A DNA stretch of 24,574 bases, from positions 1 through 24,574 of the forward strand of contig CANRHJ010000004.1 of NCBI GenBank assembly GCA_947630355.1, in the 5' to 3' direction. Source of the DNA: Candidatus Gastranaerophilales bacterium. Its GTDB lineage: Bacteria; Cyanobacteriota; Vampirovibrionia; Gastranaerophilales; Gastranaerophilaceae. Below, one piece after another: positions 16,138 through 22,953 of this stretch (positions within the stretch are counted from its first letter, which is position 1; every line of letters starts with the position of its first letter). Both the position numbers and the translations under genes were made by a program. The notes below the pieces were generated by a model. The model saw only the letters and a program-made list of their open reading frames with translations, searched no databases and was not told the DNA's origin.

Positions 16138-16174
16138 AAAAAAGCCTTCTGATTTTCTTTCAGAAGGCTTTTTT
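16138..16174. terminator. Bidirectional intrinsic terminator downstream of rplI
   Basis: AAAAAAGCCTTCTG and CAGAAGGCTTTTTT form a perfect 14-bp stem with a nine-base loop, with six-base A and T runs at the ends. It would end minus-strand transcription from rplI. Nothing obvious needs it on the plus strand apart from the G+C-rich remnant just before it. Confidence 0.88.
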
Positions 16175-16258
16175 ATTACACTAAAATAATTACGATTATA
16201 TCGTAAAGCCTCCTTTATATATATAACGTCGATTTATATAGTGTCTCATTTCTAATCC

Positions 16259-16753
16259 TTATACAGTTTCTTCTTGTGCTTCTTCAATTTCTTCTTTTAA
16301 TACTTCAGATGCCGTTACCGTAACTCCTAATGTTACTTTTACCTTTGATGTAAGTTTTATTAACATATTGAAATTACCAAGTTTATTTATGGGTGCATCT
16401 AATGAAATCGTTTTTCTGTCTACTTCAACGCCTGACTTATTTTTGATTTCTTCAGCAAGCTTTTTGGTTGTTATTGCACCAAATAACTTACCGCTTTCTC
16501 CTGCTTTTGCTGAAAATTCCAAAGTGCCTATTTCTTCTATTTTCTTTGCTGTTTCTAATGCTTCAGCATGTAATTTTTCTTGTTTGGCTTTTATTCTTGC
16601 TAAATTCTTTTCTCTGTTTTCTTTTGCACCTTTTGTCGCAATTTCGGCAAAATTCTGCGGTAATAAATAATTTCTTGCATAACCGTCTTTTACATTAACT
16701 ATATCTCCGGCTTCGCCTATATTCTGGACATCTTTTTTTAGTATAACTTCCAT
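16259..16753 (-). CDS. rplI: 50S ribosomal protein L9
   Basis: L9 binds 23S rRNA at the base of the L1 stalk. The 164-residue protein starts MEVILKKDVQNIGEAG and carries the L9 signature VKDGYARNYLLP in its N-terminal domain. A long charged helix (about 55-80) and a C-terminal domain with SGKLFGAIT follow, with an acidic tail (EEIEEAQEE). ATG 16753 is preceded by AAGGAGA; the longer frame to 16804 lacks such a site and does not fit the family. It is a single-gene unit with its own promoter and terminator, not linked here to rpsF, rpsR or dnaB. Confidence 0.96.
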   Translation of the reverse strand: MEVILKKDVQNIGEAGDIVNVKDGYARNYLLPQNFAEIATKGAKENREKNLARIKAKQEKLHAEALETAKKIEEIGTLEFSAKAGESGKLFGAITTKKLAEEIKNKSGVEVDRKTISLDAPINKLGNFNMLIKLTSKVKVTLGVTVTASEVLKEEIEEAQEETV

Positions 16754-16788
16754 GTTTGTCTCCTTAACTAATATTATCTCTTGTACAA

Positions 16789-16817
16789 ATAATATTAAAA
16801 ACATGATAATTTGTCAC
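16789..16817 (-). promoter_or_regulatory. Promoter of rplI
   Basis: On the minus strand, GTGACA (16817-16812) and TATTAT (16794-16789) are separated by 17 bases, each one mismatch from consensus. The predicted leader is about 30 bases. The roughly 110 bases further upstream hold nothing I recognise. Confidence 0.75.
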
Positions 16818-16928
16818 GCTATATATTAATTTTGTTAATAACTGCATTTGATAAATCAGCTGCAGTGCTGCTTTATGTCATTTAATGCGTGTGAGTTATT
16901 CGGTTTGTTATTAACATTTTTCATATAA

Positions 16929-16974
16929 AACAAAAAGCGAATAAAAAATTTTTTGCTTTTTTTCGCTTTTTGTT
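16929..16974. terminator. Hairpin terminator downstream of the DUF1858 gene
   Basis: AACAAAAAGCGA and TCGCTTTTTGTT form a 12-bp stem around an A/T-rich loop. On the minus strand the distal arm is T-rich, placed 22 bases after the stop of the DUF1858 gene and before the rplI promoter. Confidence 0.65.
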
Positions 16975-16995
16975 ATCAATTTTTGCGGTTCGCTC

Positions 16996-17196
16996 CTATA
17001 CTATTGCGGCATTAAGGTCGTCAATCATTTTATCAATATCTATGCCGTGTACTTTTGCGCCTGCTTCTAAATTCTCAAATCTTGCCGCAGCACAGCCTAT
17101 ACATCCAAGTCCGTATTGTTGAAATACTTCTATTGTTTGCGGGTATGTTTGTACAATTTCCAATAATCCCATATCTTTTGTTATTTTGCTCATCAT
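16996..17196 (-). CDS. DUF1858 / hybrid-cluster-associated redox disulfide domain protein
   Basis: The 66-residue protein is a single DUF1858-type domain, seen in small redox proteins and at the N-terminus of ScdA-like repair proteins. The family hallmark is YGLGCIGCAAARFENLE, with a CxxC pair and the Ala-Ala-x-Phe-Glu block, followed by a helix containing HGIDIDKMIDDLNAAI. The CxxC may bind a metal or act as a thiol switch; the role is not established. ATG 17196 is chosen because AAAGGG lies just upstream. ATG 17193 follows at once, and the longer frame to 17229 has no ribosome site. It is a lone gene. Confidence 0.85.
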   Translation of the reverse strand: MMSKITKDMGLLEIVQTYPQTIEVFQQYGLGCIGCAAARFENLEAGAKVHGIDIDKMIDDLNAAIV

Positions 17197-17268
17197 TTTC
17201 CCTTTCTTTGATTTTATATATTTAATCATTAAATATATTATAAATCAATAATTTATGAAAGGTACATT

Positions 17269-17442
17269 ATGTTAAAGTTTATTTTGGATATTTTCTGTAA
17301 TGATACAATAACCGGTCTTTCTCAAATTCAAGATACGGAAGAACATGGTTTATATAAAAACTGTTTTTCCGAGTTGTTTCAAGATAATTGTTTTAAGATT
17401 TCAAAGCCGAATTTTACTGATCCGATTGTTTATCATCTTTAA
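17269..17442 (+). CDS. 57-residue hypothetical protein
   Basis: The frame starts at ATG 17269 with AAAGG six bases upstream and encodes MLKFILDIFCND onward, ending in DPIVYHL before TAA. The product has three cysteines, a hydrophobic N-terminal start and no motif I recognise. It lies in the gap between the DUF1858 gene (divergent) and the bifunctional nuclease gene (convergent), overlapping the end of the latter by 29 bases. A ribosome site plus an open frame filling an otherwise empty 217-base gap argues for a real small gene. It is unconfirmed. Confidence 0.5.
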   Translation: MLKFILDIFCNDTITGLSQIQDTEEHGLYKNCFSELFQDNCFKISKPNFTDPIVYHL

Positions 17443-17923
17443 GTAATTTTTCAAAATCGGAAGGTTTTATGCTTTGAATAAAATTTCTGAATTCTTGAGA
17501 TTCTTCTTCATCTTTTTCGCTGTCACATGATACACTGCCGTCTGCAAGAACTTTTGCCGATACAAATATAGGAGCTTCCGCTCTGATTGCTATTGCTATT
17601 GCATCAGAAGGTCTTGAATCAACAGTTGTTTCATCTCCATTGTCATTTGATAAATATATTGTCGAAAAATACGTATCATTTTCAACATCATTTATCTCTA
17701 CTCTGTCAACTTTATATCCGGTCTTTTCAACAATGTCTATTATTAAGTCATGTGTCATCGGTCTTAATACTTTTATATTCTCAATCTTTCTGATTATAGC
17801 GCTTGCTTCCGCAGAGCCAATCCATATAGGGAGTGCTTTTCGATTTTCATTATCGTTTAATACTATTATCGGGGAGCCGCTGGCTGTATCAATGGCTATT
17901 CCCATTACTTTCATTTCTATCAT
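17414..17923 (-). CDS. Bifunctional nuclease family protein (DUF151)
   Basis: The 169-residue protein has the DUF151/BFN core: a beta-rich start with MGIAIDTASGSPIIVLND, WIGSAEASAI, RPMTHDL and the diagnostic VDSRPSDAIAIAIR, then an acidic, variable C-terminus (DSEKDEEESQE). Plant and some bacterial members are described as nucleases, but activity for most bacterial copies is unproven. The gene starts 10 bases after the map stop with AAGGTGA as ribosome site, so it is the third gene of the adk-map unit. In many genomes infA, rpmJ and rpsM would follow map instead. Confidence 0.9.
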   Translation of the reverse strand: MIEMKVMGIAIDTASGSPIIVLNDNENRKALPIWIGSAEASAIIRKIENIKVLRPMTHDLIIDIVEKTGYKVDRVEINDVENDTYFSTIYLSNDNGDETTVDSRPSDAIAIAIRAEAPIFVSAKVLADGSVSCDSEKDEEESQEFRNFIQSIKPSDFEKLLKDDKQSDQ

Positions 17924-17933
17924 ATCTTCACCT

Positions 17934-18686
17934 TTATAATAATTTTGTTAATATTTCAGGACCGTCATCGCTTACATGTACGGTATGCTCAAAATGTGCC
18001 GATGGTCTCTTGTCTGCTGTTACTACAGTCCAGTCGTCTTCTAAAACTTCCACTTCATCGCATCCAAGATTTAACATAGGCTCAATTGCTATTGTCATGC
18101 CTTTTTGCAATATTAAACCATTATTTGTTCTGTAATTGAATACAAAAGGATCTTCATGCATGACACGTCCGACACCATGCCCGCCGTATTGCCTTACAAT
18201 TCCGAGTTTGTACTTCTTTGCGGTATCTTCAATTGCTCCGGCAACGCTTTCCAGTCTTTCATGCGACTTCATATATTCCAATCCCGCAAATAATGATTCT
18301 TCTGTTGCCTTTAACAGCATTTTTTTCTCGTCAGATATTTCTCCTACCGGATATGTCCAGGCACTATCACCTACAAACCCCTTATATGTAGCTCCTATAT
18401 CTATGCTTATTATATCGCCCGCTTTTAATACTGTATCTTTTGACGGTATACCGTGTACAACTTGTTCGTTTATTGATGTACATATTGTTGCGGGAAATCC
18501 GTTATAGCCAAGAAAAGTCGGATCTGCTTTATTACTTTTTATGATTTTATATGCAATATCATCAAGCTCTTTTGTTGTTATACCTTCTTTTACAGCTTCC
18601 TTCATAGCACAATGAACCAATGCCACAATGTTTCCGGCTTGCTTCATTATGTTCACTTCATATCTTGATTTCCTATGAATTGACAT
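17934..18686 (-). CDS. map: Methionine aminopeptidase, type I
   Basis: Map removes the initiator methionine from nascent proteins. The 250-residue length is that of a type Ia enzyme without N-terminal zinc finger. All five metal ligands are visible: D96 (SIDIGA), D107 (VGDSAW), H170 (GGHGVGR), E202 (AIEPM) and E233 (HFEHT). H79 (VVHGIP) is the substrate-side histidine. ATG 18686 overlaps the adk stop by 14 bases. The gene order adk-map is the usual one at the end of the spc operon. Confidence 0.97.
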   Translation of the reverse strand: MSIHRKSRYEVNIMKQAGNIVALVHCAMKEAVKEGITTKELDDIAYKIIKSNKADPTFLGYNGFPATICTSINEQVVHGIPSKDTVLKAGDIISIDIGATYKGFVGDSAWTYPVGEISDEKKMLLKATEESLFAGLEYMKSHERLESVAGAIEDTAKKYKLGIVRQYGGHGVGRVMHEDPFVFNYRTNNGLILQKGMTIAIEPMLNLGCDEVEVLEDDWTVVTADKRPSAHFEHTVHVSDDGPEILTKLL

Positions 18687-19344
18687 TTTCTTTTATTGCT
18701 CCTTTTATATTTTTATATATTGTTTGTATGTCTTCATCCGCATCTATTGTAGTTACCCAGTTCCTTCTATTATAAAACTCTATTAAAGGAGCCGTTTGTT
18801 TGTTATATGTCTCAAACCTTTTTATTGCAACTTCTTCAGTATCATCTTCTCTTTTTATTAATCTGCCGCCGCATTTTTCGCATACGTTTTCATCGGCTAA
18901 TTTCATCGTTTTTATATTATATATTGCACCGCACTTTTCGCATGAACGACGGTTTATAAGTCTTTGTATTAATTTTTCCTGCGTTACTTCAAAATAAAAT
19001 ACTTGTCTTTGTACATCTTTGTTTGCATCTATTTCTTCGAATATTTTATCAAGAGCTTCGGCTTGCTCTAAACTGCGGGGATATCCGTCAAGTATAAAAC
19101 CTTCAATACAATCAGATTTCTTTAATCTGTTTTTTATTATCCTTGACACTAATTCTATCGGAACTAATTGTCCGTTTTCCATATACTTGTTCGCTTCTTT
19201 ACCTTCTAATGTTGATTTCGATACTTCTTCACGCAATAATGAGCCTGTATCTATATGTGGTAAATTATAATCTTTTTCAAGTAATTTCGTTTGGGTTCCT
19301 TTTCCGCTTCCCGGCGGTCCTATAAATATTAATTCTTTTTTCAT
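18673..19344 (-). CDS. adk: Adenylate kinase with zinc-type LID
   Basis: Adk interconverts ATP plus AMP and two ADP in the cytosol. The 223-residue protein is the long form, with P-loop GPPGSGKGT (9-17), the AMP-site HIDTGSLLR (30-38) and DGYPR (86-90). Its LID carries C135, C138, C155 and C158 (CEKC twice), the set that binds zinc. ATG 19344 follows GGAGAAG. A terminator separates it from secY, and a promoter with a consensus -10 box lies just upstream. It is therefore probably transcribed with map and the DUF151 gene but apart from the ribosomal genes. Confidence 0.97.
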   Translation of the reverse strand: MKKELIFIGPPGSGKGTQTKLLEKDYNLPHIDTGSLLREEVSKSTLEGKEANKYMENGQLVPIELVSRIIKNRLKKSDCIEGFILDGYPRSLEQAEALDKIFEEIDANKDVQRQVFYFEVTQEKLIQRLINRRSCEKCGAIYNIKTMKLADENVCEKCGGRLIKREDDTEEVAIKRFETYNKQTAPLIEFYNRRNWVTTIDADEDIQTIYKNIKGAIKENVNS

Positions 19345-19370
19345 TTTATCTGCTTCTCCATTTACTTGTT

Positions 19371-19379
19371 ATTATATCA
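19371..19379 (-). promoter_or_regulatory. Extended -10 promoter for adk-map-DUF151
   Basis: TGATATAAT on the minus strand is an extended -10 with a perfect TATAAT, 27 bases upstream of the adk ATG. No good -35 is seen because the upstream DNA is the secY terminator hairpin. Confidence 0.6.
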
Positions 19380-19380
19380 T

Positions 19381-19410
19381 AAAAAAAGAGCCGATTATCG
19401 GCTCTTTTTT
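19381..19410. terminator. Intrinsic terminator after secY
   Basis: GAGCCGA and TCGGCTC pair around a three-base loop, extended by A and T runs of six or seven on both sides. On the minus strand it begins at the secY stop codon, so it should separate secY from adk, which are normally one operon. Confidence 0.85.
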
Positions 19411-20749
19411 ATTGTTTTAAGAAGCTTTCATAATTTTTTGGAAGCAGGTTTGTTCGTACCTGATTTATAAAATCCAATGCGACTCCTGCCATAATTATTA
19501 ATGATGTAGCTCCTATTCCCTGCAGTGTCGTTATTCCGGTTATATGACACGTTAATGAAGGAATTAATGCTATTATACCAAGCCCGAAGGCACCGATAAA
19601 TATTGTTTTACTCAATATTTTATCTAATGCTTCCGCTGTCGGCTTACCGGGTTTTATTCCGGGTATTGATGAACCGTATTTCTTTAAGTTGGTTGCTATC
19701 TCTTTAGGCTGTAAATTTGGTATTATTGATGCATAGAAGAATGTTAAGCCCACTATCAACAGAAAATATACTATATTATAGGTTAATCCCGACGGACTTA
19801 ATAAATTTGATAATGTTATAAATACGTTTCTCATGGCACCGTTTGATATGCTTGTTTGTTTTACAACCTCTAATACCGTTGCGGGAAATAATAATATCGC
19901 TATTGCAAATATTATAGGCATTACACCACCCGGATTAAGCTTAAACGGTATAAAGGTATTCGTACCTCCGTATACCTTGTTGCCTACCTGTCTTCTCGGA
20001 TTTACTATTATTACTTTTCTTGCCGCTTCCTGCATTATTACTATAAATACCATCGTGGCAAAAAATATTACCAATAAAAGTAATAAGCCGGGTTTTAATG
20101 ACGGTGTTTCAGTTACTAATTGTGTTGTTTTACCCGCATAAAACGGTATTTTCGATATAATTCCGCAAAATATGAGCATGGATGCACCGTTACCGATACC
20201 GCGTTCCGTCATTAATTCAGCCATCCACATCGTAAATGCCGAACCTGCGGTTAATATTACTATTGAACCTATTGTAAATGTTACTAAATTCACTTGTAAT
20301 ATTGAATTACTTGCCGACTTTATCAAAAACATTACAAATACAAGCGCTTGTATTGCTGCTATTACTATTGTAAATATTCTTGTGTATTGTGACAGCTTTC
20401 TCCTGCCCGCTTCACCCTCTTCTTTTTGCAGCTGTTCAAGCTGTGGTATTACAACCGCCAACAATTGCATTATAATTGATGATGTAATATATGGCCCGAT
20501 ACCCAGTGCTATTATTGATACTTTTCCTAATGCACCGCCTGAGAACATATCTAAAAAGCCTATTAGGTTATTTGCAGCCGCTGTCTTTGCCATCTCAGCG
20601 GCATTTATTCCGTATAACGGTATTTGTGCACATAATCTGAATATCGCTATCATTATTAATGTAAATATTATCTTTGTTTTTAAACCCGCAATATTCAAGT
20701 TTGATAACATCGCCTGTAAATTTTGCTGGTTTGGTGTATATTGTTGCAT
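19409..20749 (-). CDS. secY: Protein translocase subunit SecY
   Basis: SecY is the membrane channel for Sec export and for SRP-targeted membrane proteins. The 446-residue protein has about ten hydrophobic segments. It shows the plug-region pattern RLCAQIPLYGI near the first helix, GGALGKVSIIALGIGPYI around helix 2, and the cytoplasmic loop LEQLQKEEGEAGRRKLSQYT. That loop resembles cyanobacterial SecY in my recollection. The ATG shares its A with the rplO stop (TAATG), so it is coupled to whatever translates the rplO 3' part. A terminator follows directly. Confidence 0.96.
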   Translation of the reverse strand: MQQYTPNQQNLQAMLSNLNIAGLKTKIIFTLIMIAIFRLCAQIPLYGINAAEMAKTAAANNLIGFLDMFSGGALGKVSIIALGIGPYITSSIIMQLLAVVIPQLEQLQKEEGEAGRRKLSQYTRIFTIVIAAIQALVFVMFLIKSASNSILQVNLVTFTIGSIVILTAGSAFTMWMAELMTERGIGNGASMLIFCGIISKIPFYAGKTTQLVTETPSLKPGLLLLLVIFFATMVFIVIMQEAARKVIIVNPRRQVGNKVYGGTNTFIPFKLNPGGVMPIIFAIAILLFPATVLEVVKQTSISNGAMRNVFITLSNLLSPSGLTYNIVYFLLIVGLTFFYASIIPNLQPKEIATNLKKYGSSIPGIKPGKPTAEALDKILSKTIFIGAFGLGIIALIPSLTCHITGITTLQGIGATSLIIMAGVALDFINQVRTNLLPKNYESFLKQ

Positions 20750-21175
20750 TATACTATCTGAGCCTTTCCGCCTGCTTTTTCAATTTTTTCTTTTGCAACA
20801 GGTGTAAAATATGTTGCGTTTATTGTTATTGCTTTATTTATTTCACCCTTGCCTAATATTCTTAATCCTTCAGCTTTCTTTGATATTTTCCCGGATTTTT
20901 GCAGATATTCTAATGTTATTTCATCAGATTGTATATCGGACAAGTCACCTACATTTATTGATGCATAATTGATTGCATTAAAATTTGTAAATCCCTTTAA
21001 TTTAGGCATTTGTCTGTAACCGTTTGCTGCTTCTGCCTGATCTTTGTCCTTCTCCGTTATTTCCTCTGCATGATGTCTTGCCCATGCCTGATGAACGTCC
21101 GCGTCCGACTCTTTTTATCTTGCCGGTTGCACCGTCGGCAGGTCTTAAATCTTCTATTCTTATTCTTTCTGTCAT
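20749..21175 (-). pseudogene. rplO: 50S ribosomal protein L15, frameshifted (apparent 26-nt deletion)
   Basis: The N-terminal part starts at ATG 21175 after AAAGG. It reads through LRPADGATGKIKRVGRG and MGKTSCRGNNGEGQRSGR, then stops at 21004-21002 after 57 codons. The C-terminal part lies in another frame, from about 21040 (AANGYRQ) into 21009 (MPKLKGFTN) and on to 20749 (IEKAGGKAQIV). Compared with normal L15, the conserved GFEGGQxPLY segment is missing. Counting bases between GKTS and GFTN gives a deficit of about 26, which explains the frame change. The region is essential for 50S assembly contacts. It may be a real mutation or a sequence/assembly error. It lies between rpmD and secY as in other genomes. 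Confidence 0.85.
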
Positions 21176-21192
21176 TGTTTTTACCTTTCTAC

Positions 21193-21381
21193 CTACTCGG
21201 TTACCTTCAATAAGTGGGGTATCGCATTTACCATACCCATTATTGTCTTTGAGTTTTCGTGTTCAACCGTTTGATCTTTCTTTGTTAAACCGAGTGATTT
21301 TGCTATGCTTCTTTGCTTTTGTGTTGATCCGATTAAACTTTTTATAAGTGTTATTTTTATTGTATTATTCTTTTTCGCCAT
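21193..21381 (-). CDS. rpmD: 50S ribosomal protein L30
   Basis: The 62-residue length and content match bacterial L30: ITLIKSLIGSTQKQR, SLGLTKKDQTVEHE and MVNAIPHLLKV. It sits between rpsE and rplO with short gaps (12 and 17 bases), the normal spc-operon order. Confidence 0.95.
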   Translation of the reverse strand: MAKKNNTIKITLIKSLIGSTQKQRSIAKSLGLTKKDQTVEHENSKTIMGMVNAIPHLLKVTE

Positions 21382-21393
21382 TTTTTATTCCTC

Positions 21394-21933
21394 TTAACTT
21401 AGCATGTTTTTAACAGATAATCCGCGTCTTTTTGCTACTATATCAAACGGTTTTAATGATTGAAGCGCATCTAAAGTAGCATTTGCTGCATTTAACGGAG
21501 ATTTTGAACCTAATGATTTACTTAATATGTTCTCTATTCCTGCCAATTCAAGCACTGCTCTTACAGCTCCGCCTGCTATAACTCCGGTACCTTGTGATGC
21601 CGGCTTTAACATTACACTGCCTGCTCCGCTGCGACCCGTAATCGGATGCGGTATCGTTGTTTTATAAATTGGTACGTTGATTAAGTTCTTTCTGCCGTCT
21701 GCTACTGCTTTTTGTATCGCTATTATTACTTCGGCAGCTTTTGCACACCCTACTCCGACTTGTCCGTTCTTATTTCCTACTACTACTATTGCTCTGAAAC
21801 TTAATTTCTTTCCGCCTTTTACTACTTTTGTTACTCTTCTTACCTGTATTACTTGTTCTTTCCATTCGCTTTGTACAGGCTCTTGTACTGTTTCAATCTT
21901 TTTCTTCTTTGTTTTTGTTTTTGTTTCTTCCAC
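21394..21933 (-). CDS. rpsE: 30S ribosomal protein S5
   Basis: S5 is part of the mRNA entry and decoding-fidelity region of the 30S subunit. The 179-residue protein has a lysine-rich N-terminal extension, the S5 double-stranded-RNA-binding domain (VVKGGKKLSFRAIVVVGN, GVGCAKAAEV) and the C-terminal domain (GVIAGGAVRAVLELAG). The start is GTG 21933, the only possible start because an in-frame TGA lies five codons upstream; AAAGG precedes it by eight bases. The usual upstream partners rplF and rplR are absent, and ftsQ is found instead. Confidence 0.96.
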   Translation of the reverse strand: MEETKTKTKKKKIETVQEPVQSEWKEQVIQVRRVTKVVKGGKKLSFRAIVVVGNKNGQVGVGCAKAAEVIIAIQKAVADGRKNLINVPIYKTTIPHPITGRSGAGSVMLKPASQGTGVIAGGAVRAVLELAGIENILSKSLGSKSPLNAANATLDALQSLKPFDIVAKRRGLSVKNMLS

Positions 21934-21969
21934 GTGATTTGCCTTTCATTTTTTATTGCTGTTTAAAAT

Positions 21970-22016
21970 AAAAAAACATAACTACTCTAACTTATCTTGT
22001 AAGTTATTTTGTTATG
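21970..22016 (-). terminator. Two-part hairpin with T7 between ftsQ and rpsE
   Basis: On the minus strand an outer stem CATAAC/GTTATG (22016-22011 with 21982-21977) encloses a 7-bp inner stem TAACTTA/TAAGTTA (22006-22000 with 21994-21988). Seven T follow (21976-21970). It can end the murB-ddl-ftsQ transcript. If the promoter at 22070-22043 is used, it would lie in the rpsE leader and could act as an attenuator. Confidence 0.6.
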
Positions 22017-22042
22017 GGTTGCTTTCTTTTTCTGACTCTTCT

Positions 22043-22070
22043 ATATTATTATATAAATTTTTTTTTGCAA
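22043..22070 (-). promoter_or_regulatory. Candidate promoter upstream of rpsE
   Basis: TTGCAA (22070-22065) and TAATAT (22048-22043) are 16 bases apart on the minus strand, in the 168-base gap between ftsQ and rpsE. Both boxes are imperfect and the region is very A/T-rich, so this is only a candidate. Confidence 0.35.
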
Positions 22071-22101
22071 GTGTTGATTTCGTTATTTATCTCTTTTAGT
22101 T

Positions 22102-22953
22102 TCAGTTGTTACCTACGTCCTCTTTTATATATTGTGCTTCTTTCCAAGATAAATCAACATATTTAACTTTCAATTGCCTGCTTTTTATCTCCGATAATAT
22201 TTCATGTATTGATTTTATTCTTTCATATACGGATAAATCAGGCTCTCCGAGTCTTATTTTTACACTGTCAGTACAAACATACACATCGTGCGGATTTCTT
22301 AAATCTATGTATTTAACACCTTCTCCCGTATATTCTTCCACTGATTTATACAATTTATACAGACCGTTTATTTTATCTTTATCCCATTTTTCATAATCAT
22401 CGCCTTTATTCCCATAACTTAGTATTTTGGCTGTTTTTATACTTTCATTAAACGGTAAATATTCTCTTCCGATATATTTACCGCTGAATGAATATGCTGC
22501 AACATCAGGAGCATCTTCACTCGGAGCTATTGTTATTACGGGCGTTTCTTCCTCTAACATTATTACAAATCTGGCTGGCATCCAAAATCTTCTTATATAT
22601 GCACGCCTTACGGGAGACAAGTCCTCCAGTTTTTTTGATATTTTCGCAGGATTTATCATATATATCGGCTTTTTTAAATCTGCAGTTCCTCTTATCTGCG
22701 AAAGTATTTTTTCCTCTTTTACTATACTGTTCCCCAATATTTCAATATGTTCATTCGGATATTTGTCAAATATATCCGCAGGCAAGTACCAATAATGTAC
22801 CAATGATATTCTGTATACGGAATAAAATAGAAACATTATAATTAAAAACCTTATTATTTTATAAAGTCTTCTTATGGCAATCTCACCGCGTCTCGCTTTT
22901 CTGCGCAGTTTTTGTTGTTTTAATCTTCTTTCTACGGCATTCTCATTTGACAT
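22102..22953 (-). CDS. ftsQ: Cell division protein FtsQ/DivIB
   Basis: FtsQ is a bitopic membrane protein that links divisome parts. The 283-residue protein has a basic cytoplasmic N-terminus (RRLKQQKLRRKARR), one membrane segment at about 31-48, then a POTRA domain starting near 69 (IEILGNSIVKEEKILSQIRG). The FtsQ beta-domain ends with KVKYVDLSWKEAQYIK. Primary sequence of this family is poorly conserved, so the call also rests on gene order: its ATG directly follows the ddl stop, as in the dcw cluster. ftsA and ftsZ, usually next, are missing here. Confidence 0.85.
   Translation of the reverse strand: MSNENAVERRLKQQKLRRKARRGEIAIRRLYKIIRFLIIMFLFYSVYRISLVHYWYLPADIFDKYPNEHIEILGNSIVKEEKILSQIRGTADLKKPIYMINPAKISKKLEDLSPVRRAYIRRFWMPARFVIMLEEETPVITIAPSEDAPDVAAYSFSGKYIGREYLPFNESIKTAKILSYGNKGDDYEKWDKDKINGLYKLYKSVEEYTGEGVKYIDLRNPHDVYVCTDSVKIRLGEPDLSVYERIKSIHEILSEIKSRQLKVKYVDLSWKEAQYIKEDVGNN

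Noticed and set aside
20172..20807. 211-residue plus-strand frame opposite secY
   Set aside because: It is the complement of a clear SecY; its hydrophobic look is the mirror of SecY membrane segments.
20749..21175. Programmed frameshift producing full-length L15
   Set aside because: A ribosomal frameshift would not restore the missing GFEGGQ segment of about nine codons, and I see no slippery heptamer at the junction.
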